A stretch of DNA of 64,000 bases, taken from assembly GCF_007644045.2 (NCBI RefSeq), contig NZ_VMDW02000075.1, positions 149,838 to 213,837 on the forward strand, given 5' to 3'. Below are positions 57,488-64,000 of this stretch, one piece after another. The position numbers and the translations under genes are program-made. The first letter of the stretch is position 1. Each line of letters begins with the position of its first letter. The notes beneath the pieces were generated by a model. The model saw nothing but the letters and a program-made list of their open reading frames with translations. It did not search any database and was not told where the DNA came from. The stretch comes from Vogesella urethralis (GTDB lineage: Bacteria > Pseudomonadota > Gammaproteobacteria > Burkholderiales > Chromobacteriaceae).

Positions 57488-58597
57488 ATGTCTGATCTGG
57501 CTTCGTCCCAGCTGCTTAAGGCTTCTGCAGCGCAGTTGCCCGTTTTTACCTACTTTGACCCGGCTTTTTACGAGCTGGAGCAAAAAATCCTGTTTGCCGA
57601 TGCCCCGCAGTACTACGGCCACGAACTGATGGTGCCCAACGAGGGCGACTATCACACGCTGGACTGGATGGGCCACGGCAAGATGCTCAAGCATGTCAAT
57701 GGCGACATCAAGCTCATCTCCAACGTATGCCGTCACCGCCAGGCGCTGATCTACCAAGGGCGTGGCAACGGTAACCATATCGTGTGCAACCTGCACGGCT
57801 GGACTTACGACGCGGAAGGCAAGCTGGTGGGTGCCCCGCATTTCCCGGAAACGCCGTGTCTGAACCTGAACCAGACCGAGCTCACCCGCTGGAACGGCCT
57901 GCTGTTCGACGCCAAGCGCCAGGTGCAGCGCGACCTCGAAAAACTGGGTGTTGCCAATCACATGACGTTTGAAGGCTTTGCCTATCACAAGTCGTTTACC
58001 ACCGAGTACAACTTCAACTGGAAAACCTTTATCGAGGTGTACTCCGAGGATTATCACGTCGACCCGTTCCACCCGGGCTTGGGTAACTTCGTCAATTGCG
58101 CCGACCTGAAGTGGGAGTGGGGTGATCATTACCACGTGCAGACGGTGGGGGTGAAGAACCAGCTGGCCCGCTCCGGCAGCAAGGTGTACGGCAAGTGGCA
58201 CGAAGAGGTGCTGAAGCGCTACGCCGACCAGCAGCCGGAATTCGGTGCCATCTGGCTGACGTACTACCCCAACATCATGGTGGAGTGGTACCCGCACGTG
58301 CTGGTGGTGAGCGTGGTGATCCCGCGCGGCCCGGAGAAGTGCACGGTGATTACCGAGTTCTACTACCCGGAAGACATCATCTGGTTCGAGCCCGACTTCA
58401 TCGAGGCCGAGCAGGCCGCCTACTTCGAAACCGCGGTCGAGGACGACGAGATCTGCCAGCGCATGCACGAGGGCCGCAAGGCACTGTGGTTGCGCGGCGA
58501 GAGCGAGGTTGGCCCGTACCAGTCGCCTACCGAAGACGGCATGCAGCACTTCCACGAGTACTACCGCCGCCTGATGGGGGCAAATCTGGCTGGCTAA
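57488..58597 (+). CDS. Rieske-type ring-hydroxylating oxygenase, large subunit
   Basis: 369-residue protein. The Rieske 2Fe-2S site has C81, H83, C100 and H103 (NVCRHRQAL, VCNLHGWTYD). The catalytic domain shows mononuclear iron ligands around SEDYHVDPFHPGL (H190, H195). This build fits oxygenases acting on aromatic acids, or on choline, carnitine and related amines. No ferredoxin reductase or small subunit is adjacent, so its electron donor lies elsewhere. ATG at 57488 is chosen over GTG 57479. A good terminator follows. Confidence 0.88.
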   Translation: MSDLASSQLLKASAAQLPVFTYFDPAFYELEQKILFADAPQYYGHELMVPNEGDYHTLDWMGHGKMLKHVNGDIKLISNVCRHRQALIYQGRGNGNHIVCNLHGWTYDAEGKLVGAPHFPETPCLNLNQTELTRWNGLLFDAKRQVQRDLEKLGVANHMTFEGFAYHKSFTTEYNFNWKTFIEVYSEDYHVDPFHPGLGNFVNCADLKWEWGDHYHVQTVGVKNQLARSGSKVYGKWHEEVLKRYADQQPEFGAIWLTYYPNIMVEWYPHVLVVSVVIPRGPEKCTVITEFYYPEDIIWFEPDFIEAEQAAYFETAVEDDEICQRMHEGRKALWLRGESEVGPYQSPTEDGMQHFHEYYRRLMGANLAG

Positions 58598-58622
58598 GAC
58601 GCCGGCTTGTACGGCACAATGC

Positions 58623-58649
58623 GAAGGCGCGGATATCCGCGCCTTTTTT
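58623..58649 (+). terminator. Terminator of the Rieske gene
   Basis: AAGGCGCGG / CCGCGCCTT stem, 4-base loop, T-run. Confidence 0.85.
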
Positions 58650-58665
58650 CTTGCCCATACGCCCT

Positions 58666-59196
58666 ATGCAAGTTCGACGTCATTCCCGGTTGTTGGCTGT
58701 CCTGCTGTGCTTCCCCTTGTTTGTCCATGCTGCCCCTTATCGCCACGCCGGCCTTGGGGTGGCATTAGCGTTGCCCGATGGCTGGAAGGTACGCGCCGCC
58801 CCGGAGGGGGGTGTGCGGGTGCTGCCGCCGAAAATGGAAGACCGCGAACGCAGCGGCGTGGCCGTGCGCGTGTGGCGCGAACGCTTGCGCGGCGGCAGCA
58901 CGGCGCTGGAGCGGCTGGCCAGCCGTTACCGCAAGGCCCAGGGGCCACGAGAGGCGGCTATCAGTACCCGGCTTGACCGCAAGGCAGGGCGGCTGGTGTT
59001 GGAGTACCGCGAAGGCGAGTACGTGCAGAACGGCTTGTGGATACTGCGCCAACATCTGCGGGTCATCCAGCAGGATGGCAAGCAGGCGGTGATGGCGGAG
59101 TGCGTGGCCAATGCGTCCGAATACCATCGCTATCGCCGTGCTTTTGCCGATTTGTGCCTGGGCATGAACGTTCGTCCGTCGCCGTCGAAGGGTTGA
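58666..59196 (+). CDS. Secreted protein of unknown function
   Basis: 176-residue protein with a signal peptide (RLLAVLLCFPLFVHAA) followed by YRHAGLGVALALPDGWKV. Only one cysteine pair remains in the mature part (AECVANAS, ADLCLGM), possibly a disulfide. I do not recognise the family; the LPDGWK opening recalls small exported proteins that read as DUF1795-like, but this is weak. It starts two bases before the EamA gene begins after its stop, so the genes are probably co-transcribed. Confidence 0.68.
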   Translation: MQVRRHSRLLAVLLCFPLFVHAAPYRHAGLGVALALPDGWKVRAAPEGGVRVLPPKMEDRERSGVAVRVWRERLRGGSTALERLASRYRKAQGPREAAISTRLDRKAGRLVLEYREGEYVQNGLWILRQHLRVIQQDGKQAVMAECVANASEYHRYRRAFADLCLGMNVRPSPSKG

Positions 59197-59198
59197 CT

Positions 59199-60053
59199 AT
59201 GGGTGCCTGGTTCTCGCGCCTGGGCTCGGCCTGGATGGTGGTGGCAGCAGCCAGCTTTGCCTGCATGAGCTGGCTGGCAGCACTGTGCAGCCAGCATATG
59301 GGAGCGGTAGAGATTTTGTTCTACCGCACCTTTGTCGGCTTGCTGATCTTGCTGCCGCCAGTGCTGCTGGGCCGGGAGCGGGTGCGTACCGTGCATTGGT
59401 CCGGCCACCTCAAGCGCAGCCTGGCTGGCTATCTGTCGATGGCCATGCTGTTCTACGCGCTGGCGCATTTGCCGCTGGCCACGGCGGTCACGCTCAATTA
59501 CACCTCCTCGCTGTCGTTTGCTGTGTGCTGCGTGTTGCTGCGCGGTGACCGCCTGTCGCGGCCGGTCAAGCTGGCGCTGCTGCTGGGTTTTGCCGGCATT
59601 GTGCTGATCCTGCGGCCAACCTTCGACCAGGGGCAGTGGCTGCCCGGGCTGGTGGGCTTGCTGTCAGGTATTGGTGCCGGGTTGGCGCTGTACCACGTAC
59701 GCGAGTTGGGCGAGCGGGGCGAGCGCCCCGGTGTGACGGTGTTCTGGCTGTATTTCCTGTCCACTGTCTGCGGTCTGGTCTGGGTGTTGCTGCATGGCGG
59801 TTTTACCCCGGTGGCCTTGCCGGAACTGGCCGTACTGGTGGCGATGGGTTTGCTGGGCTTGCTGGGGCAGTTGGCGATGACGCGGGCTTATAAAGAAGGC
59901 CGCAAATTCGTGGTGTCCAGCCTGGCGTACCTGACGGTGGTGTTTTCTGCCTTGCTGGGGGTGGTGGTGGGCGGTCAGTTGCTGGCTGCGCCTGCCGTGC
60001 TGGGTATGGCGATGATTATTGCGTGCGGCATGTTGGCCGCGAAGGGTTCGTAG
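59199..60053 (+). CDS. EamA/DMT-family transporter (first of a tandem pair)
   Basis: 284-residue membrane protein with about ten hydrophobic helices in two EamA repeats. ATAVTLNYTSSLSFAV ends the first half and GQLAMTRAYKEGRKFVVSSLAYL is in the second. Members export amino acids, sugars or unknown metabolites. It shares the helix order and many motifs with the next gene. The stop overlaps the GTG of that gene, indicating duplication and coupled translation. Confidence 0.88.
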   Translation: MGAWFSRLGSAWMVVAAASFACMSWLAALCSQHMGAVEILFYRTFVGLLILLPPVLLGRERVRTVHWSGHLKRSLAGYLSMAMLFYALAHLPLATAVTLNYTSSLSFAVCCVLLRGDRLSRPVKLALLLGFAGIVLILRPTFDQGQWLPGLVGLLSGIGAGLALYHVRELGERGERPGVTVFWLYFLSTVCGLVWVLLHGGFTPVALPELAVLVAMGLLGLLGQLAMTRAYKEGRKFVVSSLAYLTVVFSALLGVVVGGQLLAAPAVLGMAMIIACGMLAAKGS

Positions 60054-60883
60054 TGGGCGGTGCGTGGTGGATGGTGCTGGCGGCAGCCAGCTTTGGCTTG
60101 ATGGGGGTGTTCGTCAAACTGGCTTCGGCCACGCTGGGCACCGTGGAGTTGGTGTTCTGGCGTACCGCCTTTGCGGTGCTGGTGCTGGGGGCGGCGGCCC
60201 TGCTGCGGCGCCAGCGTTTTGCCACGCCCTTGCTGGGGCAGCACATCAAGCGCGGGCTGCTGGGTTATGTGTCGCTGCTGTGCTACTTCTACGCCATCAG
60301 CCATCTGCCGTTGGCCACGGCGGTGACGCTCAACTACACCTCGCCGCTGTTTCTGGCGCTGTTGTCGGTGCTGCTGCTACGCGAACGTTTGCCGCGTAGT
60401 GCCTGGCTGGCCATCGCACTGGGCTTTGCTGGCGTGGCCTTGCTGCTGAAGCCGACGCTGGCCGGCCTGGGCGTGCTGTCTGGCGTAACCGGCTTGTTGT
60501 CCGGTTTGCTGGCCGGCTGGTCCTACCTGCATGTACGCGAGCTGGGGCAAGCCGGCGAGCCGGAATGGCGCACCGTCTTCTTCTTTGCCTTCATTTCCAC
60601 GCTGGGTGGCCTGCTGCTGATGCTGTTCCAGACCTGGCACCCGCTCACCGCGGCCAACCTGCCGTGGGTGCTGGGGTTGGGCGTCAGCGCCATGGTGGCG
60701 CAACTGGCGATGACGCGCGCTTACAAGGTTGGCCGCAAAATGCTGGTGGCCAACCTGTCTTACCTGACGGTGGCGTTCTCGGCGCTGTTCGGTGCGCTGC
60801 TATGGCAGCATTGGTTGGGCTGGCAAGAGCTGGCTGCCACAGGTTTGATCATTCTCAGCGGTATTCTGGCCGGTCGGCGCTAG
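60053..60883 (+). CDS. EamA/DMT-family transporter (second of a tandem pair)
   Basis: 276-residue paralogue of the previous gene. It has about ten helices, ATAVTLNYTSPLFLAL and AQLAMTRAYKVGRKMLVANLSYL. GTG at 60053 is chosen because GAAGGG lies six bases upstream and it overlaps the upstream stop (TAGTG). A repeat copy (60727-60737) encodes VGRK. If both proteins form a heterodimer, the pair could act as one exporter; this is inference. Confidence 0.87.
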   Translation: MGGAWWMVLAAASFGLMGVFVKLASATLGTVELVFWRTAFAVLVLGAAALLRRQRFATPLLGQHIKRGLLGYVSLLCYFYAISHLPLATAVTLNYTSPLFLALLSVLLLRERLPRSAWLAIALGFAGVALLLKPTLAGLGVLSGVTGLLSGLLAGWSYLHVRELGQAGEPEWRTVFFFAFISTLGGLLLMLFQTWHPLTAANLPWVLGLGVSAMVAQLAMTRAYKVGRKMLVANLSYLTVAFSALFGALLWQHWLGWQELAATGLIILSGILAGRR

Positions 60884-60970
60884 AATGAAAGCGTAAACCA
60901 ACAGGCATGGAGCCGCGCCCGCATGGGCTGGCGCAAGGGGGCAAGATGCCGCATAGCAAGGAGCAACAGC

Positions 60971-61327
60971 ATGATTTCCATTCGCGAGCAGGATTACGGG
61001 CTGGACGTCGCCCTGTTTAACGAGTTCACCCTGGCGGATTTCAAGCTACTGGAAGCCGCGCTGCTGAAGCGTGCTGCAGAGCAGGGGCGCCCCGATGTGC
61101 TGCTGGATCTGTCCGGCATGAAAGATTTCACCCTCGACATGGCGCTGGAAGAAGTCCGCTTCATGCGCGCCCACGAAAACGACTTTGGCCGCTTTGCCAT
61201 CGTGGCCGACGACGTATGGGTAAGCCTGGCCACCCACCTGTCCGGCTTGCTGACGCACGCCCGTGCTCAGCATTTCGAGACGGTAGAAGAAGCGCAAGCC
61301 TGGTTGCTGGCGCCGCAGCCGCTGTAA
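60971..61327 (+). CDS. SpoIIAA-like (STAS-related) protein
   Basis: 118-residue protein matching the SpoIIAA-like group: an opening ISIREQDYGLDVALFNEF, the strand LLDLSGMKDFTLDMALEEV, and FGRFAIVADDVW. These small STAS-related proteins are found in many proteobacteria with unknown roles. ATG at 60971 follows AAGGAG. Monocistronic with its own terminator. Confidence 0.8.
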   Translation: MISIREQDYGLDVALFNEFTLADFKLLEAALLKRAAEQGRPDVLLDLSGMKDFTLDMALEEVRFMRAHENDFGRFAIVADDVWVSLATHLSGLLTHARAQHFETVEEAQAWLLAPQPL

Positions 61328-61346
61328 AGCTTGTCTGTCTGCACCG

Positions 61347-61371
61347 AAGGCAGCGTCATGCTGCCTTTTTT
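61347..61371 (+). terminator. Terminator of the SpoIIAA-like gene
   Basis: AAGGCAGC / GCTGCCTT stem with a 5-base loop and a run of six T. Confidence 0.88.
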
Positions 61372-61393
61372 CATATTGCCATGGCCGGCAATC

Positions 61394-61421
61394 TTGATTT
61401 TCCCGCCTATGCCGTTACAGT
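61394..61421 (+). promoter_or_regulatory. Possible tex promoter
   Basis: TTGATT at 61394-61399 and TACAGT at 61416-61421 with a 16-base spacer, 36 bases before the tex start. Confidence 0.4.
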
Positions 61422-61456
61422 AGCGGCTTCCGTTTTACCGACAACAACAAAAGCCC

Positions 61457-63766
61457 ATGCTGAAAAGTATTGCCAGCCGCCTGGCGGCCGAACTCGCTGT
61501 GCGCGAAGCGCAGGTCACTGCCACCATCGACCTGATTGACGAAGGCGCTACCGTGCCTTTCATCGCCCGTTACCGCAAGGAAGTCACCGGCGGTCTGGAC
61601 GACACCCAGCTGCGCCTGTTGGCCGAGCGTCTGGTTTACCTGCGCGAGTTGGACGACCGCCGCACTGCCATCCTCAAAAGCATTGCCGAGCAGGGCAAAC
61701 TGACGCCGCAGCTGGAAGCCGCGCTGTACGCCAGCGACAACAAGACCCAGCTGGAAGACTTGTACCTGCCGTACAAACCCAAGCGCCGTACCAAGGCACA
61801 GATTGCGCGCGAAGCCGGGCTGGAGCCGCTGGCCGACAGCCTGCTGGCCGACCCGACGCAACTGCTGGAGCAGACTGCGGCGGCCTATGTCGACGCCGCC
61901 AAGGGGGTAGAAGACAGCAAGGCCGCGCTGGACGGTGCGCGCGCCATCCTGATCGAGCGCTTTGCCGAAGACGCCGAGCTGCTGGGCCAGCTGCGCGAGA
62001 AGCTGTGGAGCGAAGGCGAGCTGGCCGGCAGTGTGGTGCCGGGCAAAGAGCAGGAAGGCGCCAAGTTTGCTGATTACTTCAATCATCGCGAAGCCATCAA
62101 GACCACCCCGTCGCACCGTGCACTGGCGCTGCTGCGCGGCCGTAACGAAGGCATCCTCACGCTGGCGCTGAAGTATCAGCCGGACGACACGCCGATCACG
62201 CAGCGTTCCGACTACGAAGGCCTGATCGCCGCCCGCTTTGGCATTCGCGACGCCGGCCGCCCGGCCGACAAGTGGCTGCTGGACGGCGTACGCCTGTGCT
62301 GGCGCGCCAAGATTTTCCTGTCGCTGGAGCTGGAGCTGGTGTCGCGCATGAAAGACGCCGCCGACGCCGACTCCATCAAGGTGTTTGCGGCCAACCTGAA
62401 AGACCTGCTGCTGGCCGCCCCGGCCGGCGCGCGTGCCACCATCGGCCTGGACCCCGGCCTGCGCACCGGCGTCAAGGTGGCGGTGGTGGACAATACCGGC
62501 AAGCTGCTGGATACCACTACCATCTATCCGCACGAGCCGCGTCGCGACTGGGACCGTTCCATTGCTACGTTGGCCGCGTTGGCGCATCGCCATAAAGTAG
62601 AGCTGATCGCCATCGGTAACGGTACCGCCAGCCGCGAAACCGACAAGCTGGCGCAAGAGCTGATCAAGGCCTACCCGCAACTGGGCCTGACCAAGATCGT
62701 GGTCAGCGAGGCGGGTGCCTCGGTGTACTCGGCTTCCGAGCAGGCGGCCAAAGAATTCCCCGACCTCGACGTCAGCCTGCGCGGCGCCGTTTCCATCGCC
62801 CGCCGCCTGCAAGACCCGTTGGCCGAGCTGGTGAAGATCGACCCGAAATCCATCGGTGTCGGTCAGTACCAGCACGACGTGAACCAGAGCCAGCTGGCGC
62901 GTAGCCTGGACGCTGTGGTGGAGGATTGCGTGAACGCGGTAGGGGTGGACGTCAATATGGCGTCGGTGCCGTTGCTGACCCGCATCTCTGGCCTCAACAG
63001 CACGCTGGCGGCCAACATTGTCGCGCATCGCGATACCTACGGTGCCTTCCGTACGCGCCGTGATCTGCTGAAAGTCAGCCGTCTTGGAGAAAAAACCTTC
63101 GAGCAGGCCGCCGGCTTCCTGCGCATCAGCAACGGTGACAATCCGCTGGACGCGTCGTCGGTGCACCCGGAAGCCTACCCGGTGGTGGAAAAGATCGTGG
63201 CCAAGACCGGTCGTGCGGTGAAGCAGATCGTGGGCGACGCCACCTTCATCAAAGGCCTGCGCCCGGCCGACTTTACCGACGAGCGTTTCGGCTTGCCGAC
63301 GGTGATGGACATCCTGAAAGAACTGGACAAGCCCGGCCGCGATCCGCGTCCGGAATTTAAAACCGCCACTTTCCAGGATGGTGTGGAGGATATCAAGGAC
63401 CTGCAGCCGGGCATGATCCTGGAAGGCGTGGTGACCAACGTGGCCAACTTTGGCGCCTTTGTCGATATCGGTGTGCATCAGGACGGGCTGGTACATATCT
63501 CGGCACTGTCCAATAAATTCATCGATGACCCGCGCAAAGTGGTTAAGGCGGGCGATGTGGTGAAGGTCAAGGTGCTAGAGGTGGACGTGCCGCGCAAACG
63601 CATTGCCCTCACCATGCGTCTGGACGATGAGCCGGGCGCGGCGCGCAGCAGCGCAGCGCCGGCCAGGGGAAATGAGCAGCGCCGCGCGCCGGGGCGCCAG
63701 TCTGCGCCGGCCGACCTCGGCGGTGGCGCCATGGCGGCGGCCTTTGCCAAGCTGCGTAAAAACTAG
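61457..63766 (+). CDS. tex: Tex-type RNA-binding transcription accessory protein
   Basis: 769-residue Tex (YhgF) protein. The N-terminal helical domain ([24 protein letters not shown]) leads into a YqgF-like RNase-H-fold domain ([17 protein letters not shown], near 330). Tandem helix-hairpin-helix motifs follow ([17 protein letters not shown], about 505-560). The C-terminal S1 RNA-binding domain is at about 649-720 ([26 protein letters not shown]), with a disordered tail. Tex binds RNA and affects transcription and ribosome-related stress; its exact job is not settled. The ribosome binding site is poor. Confidence 0.95.
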   Translation: MLKSIASRLAAELAVREAQVTATIDLIDEGATVPFIARYRKEVTGGLDDTQLRLLAERLVYLRELDDRRTAILKSIAEQGKLTPQLEAALYASDNKTQLEDLYLPYKPKRRTKAQIAREAGLEPLADSLLADPTQLLEQTAAAYVDAAKGVEDSKAALDGARAILIERFAEDAELLGQLREKLWSEGELAGSVVPGKEQEGAKFADYFNHREAIKTTPSHRALALLRGRNEGILTLALKYQPDDTPITQRSDYEGLIAARFGIRDAGRPADKWLLDGVRLCWRAKIFLSLELELVSRMKDAADADSIKVFAANLKDLLLAAPAGARATIGLDPGLRTGVKVAVVDNTGKLLDTTTIYPHEPRRDWDRSIATLAALAHRHKVELIAIGNGTASRETDKLAQELIKAYPQLGLTKIVVSEAGASVYSASEQAAKEFPDLDVSLRGAVSIARRLQDPLAELVKIDPKSIGVGQYQHDVNQSQLARSLDAVVEDCVNAVGVDVNMASVPLLTRISGLNSTLAANIVAHRDTYGAFRTRRDLLKVSRLGEKTFEQAAGFLRISNGDNPLDASSVHPEAYPVVEKIVAKTGRAVKQIVGDATFIKGLRPADFTDERFGLPTVMDILKELDKPGRDPRPEFKTATFQDGVEDIKDLQPGMILEGVVTNVANFGAFVDIGVHQDGLVHISALSNKFIDDPRKVVKAGDVVKVKVLEVDVPRKRIALTMRLDDEPGAARSSAAPARGNEQRRAPGRQSAPADLGGGAMAAAFAKLRKN

Positions 63767-63779
63767 TTTTAGCCGCAGA

Positions 63780-63803
63780 AGCCCGGCGCCAGTCGGGCTT
63801 TTT
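63780..63803 (+). terminator. Terminator of tex
   Basis: AGCCCG / CGGGCT stem with an 8-base loop and a T-run, just after the tex stop. Confidence 0.75.
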
Positions 63804-63815
63804 CATGTGGTGCTC

Positions 63816-63847
63816 AAAAGGTTGGCCGCTTGCGGCCAACCTTTTTG
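63816..63847. repeat. Inverted pair of the repeat forming a second terminator after tex
   Basis: AAAAGGTTGGCCGC and GCGGCCAACCTTTT form a perfect 14-base stem with a 2-base centre, followed by more T. It has the full shape of an intrinsic terminator in both directions. The arms are the dispersed repeat. Confidence 0.88.
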
Positions 63848-63911
63848 TTTTTCGCCACCTTTGCAAATCAGCCACTTAAGCAATTACTTGCACTTTTTTG
63901 CAGGCAAGGTG

Positions 63912-63940
63912 TTGACGGCCCAGGTCGGGGTGGGTATAGT
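63912..63940 (+). promoter_or_regulatory. Strong promoter, probably of an rRNA operon
   Basis: TTGACG at 63912-63917 and TATAGT at 63935-63940 with a 17-base spacer. The upstream stretch 63840-63910 is T-rich and A-rich like an UP element. The boxA-like sequence downstream marks it as an rRNA leader. Confidence 0.8.
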
Positions 63941-63983
63941 TCGCCTCCTCAGCTGACGACGCAAACGAAACGAAGTCAGCACC

Positions 63984-63997
63984 GCTCTTTAAACAAA
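63984..63997 (+). promoter_or_regulatory. boxA-like antitermination element
   Basis: GCTCTTTAAACAAA close to the rRNA-leader boxA (TGCTCTTTAACAA), about 35 bases after the predicted start of transcription. It implies 16S rRNA begins beyond the right edge. Confidence 0.75.
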
Positions 63998-64000
63998 CCA

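Noticed and set aside
61415..63496. Minus-strand open frame of 693 codons opposite tex
   Set aside because: Shadow of tex; no recognisable domain.

Overview
The window reads as chromosomal DNA of a GC-rich (roughly 63-65 %) betaproteobacterium, most likely of the order Neisseriales and close to Chromobacteriaceae (Chromobacterium / Vogesella / Aquitalea type). Reasons: the conserved chain leuC - entericidin - leuD - leuB - asd - asd paralogue - fimV - truA - trpF - trpB - trpA - accD, a phaC-phaA polyhydroxyalkanoate locus, several chemoreceptors and c-di-GMP enzymes, and an rRNA-type promoter with a boxA-like leader at the right edge. This placement is inferred from gene content and not from a search. 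No phage, insertion sequence, CRISPR array or tRNA gene was recognised; the window looks like ordinary core chromosome with some accessory genes.

Layout. 1-5.2 kb: a chemoreceptor running off the left edge, fliW, a DUF455 ferritin-like protein with a small membrane protein, an unknown protein and trhP (tRNA hydroxylation). 5.3-11.9 kb: a metallo-beta-lactamase-fold lipoprotein, argS, two tandem periplasmic binding proteins and an aminopeptidase P. 12.1-17.1 kb: phaA, phaC (PHA storage) and a chemoreceptor. 17.2-21.1 kb: FAH-family hydrolase, hslR, an MFS transporter, two small enzyme-like proteins and an XRE regulator. 21.3-37.0 kb: the leucine / aspartate-semialdehyde / FimV / TruA / tryptophan / AccD chain, with two fimV genes in tandem, an EcfT-like membrane protein, and an ABM-domain gene between trpB and trpA. 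37.2-44.9 kb: a cupredoxin-like protein with a GGDEF-EAL receptor, astE, an enoyl-CoA hydratase with an alpha/beta hydrolase, and an EAL-CBS-GGDEF protein. 45.4-51.9 kb: a polyamine block (potG-potH-potI, a puuB-like oxidase, speA). 52.0-57.0 kb: a multi-spanning chemoreceptor and ackA-pta. 57.5-63.8 kb: a Rieske oxygenase, a secreted unknown protein, two tandem EamA transporters, a SpoIIAA-like protein and tex. The last 100 bases carry the promoter and leader of a probable rRNA operon that lies outside the window.

The most striking signal is not a gene. A short DNA word, core TTGGCCGCA with extended form AAGGTTGGCCGCA, recurs at least 32 times on the two strands, in several reading frames. 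It also occurs as inverted pairs between genes, where it forms hairpins or terminators. This is how DNA uptake sequences behave in Neisseriaceae, but the word is not related to the neisserial DUS (GCCGTCTGAA) that I know. It is the best candidate in this window for an undescribed system.
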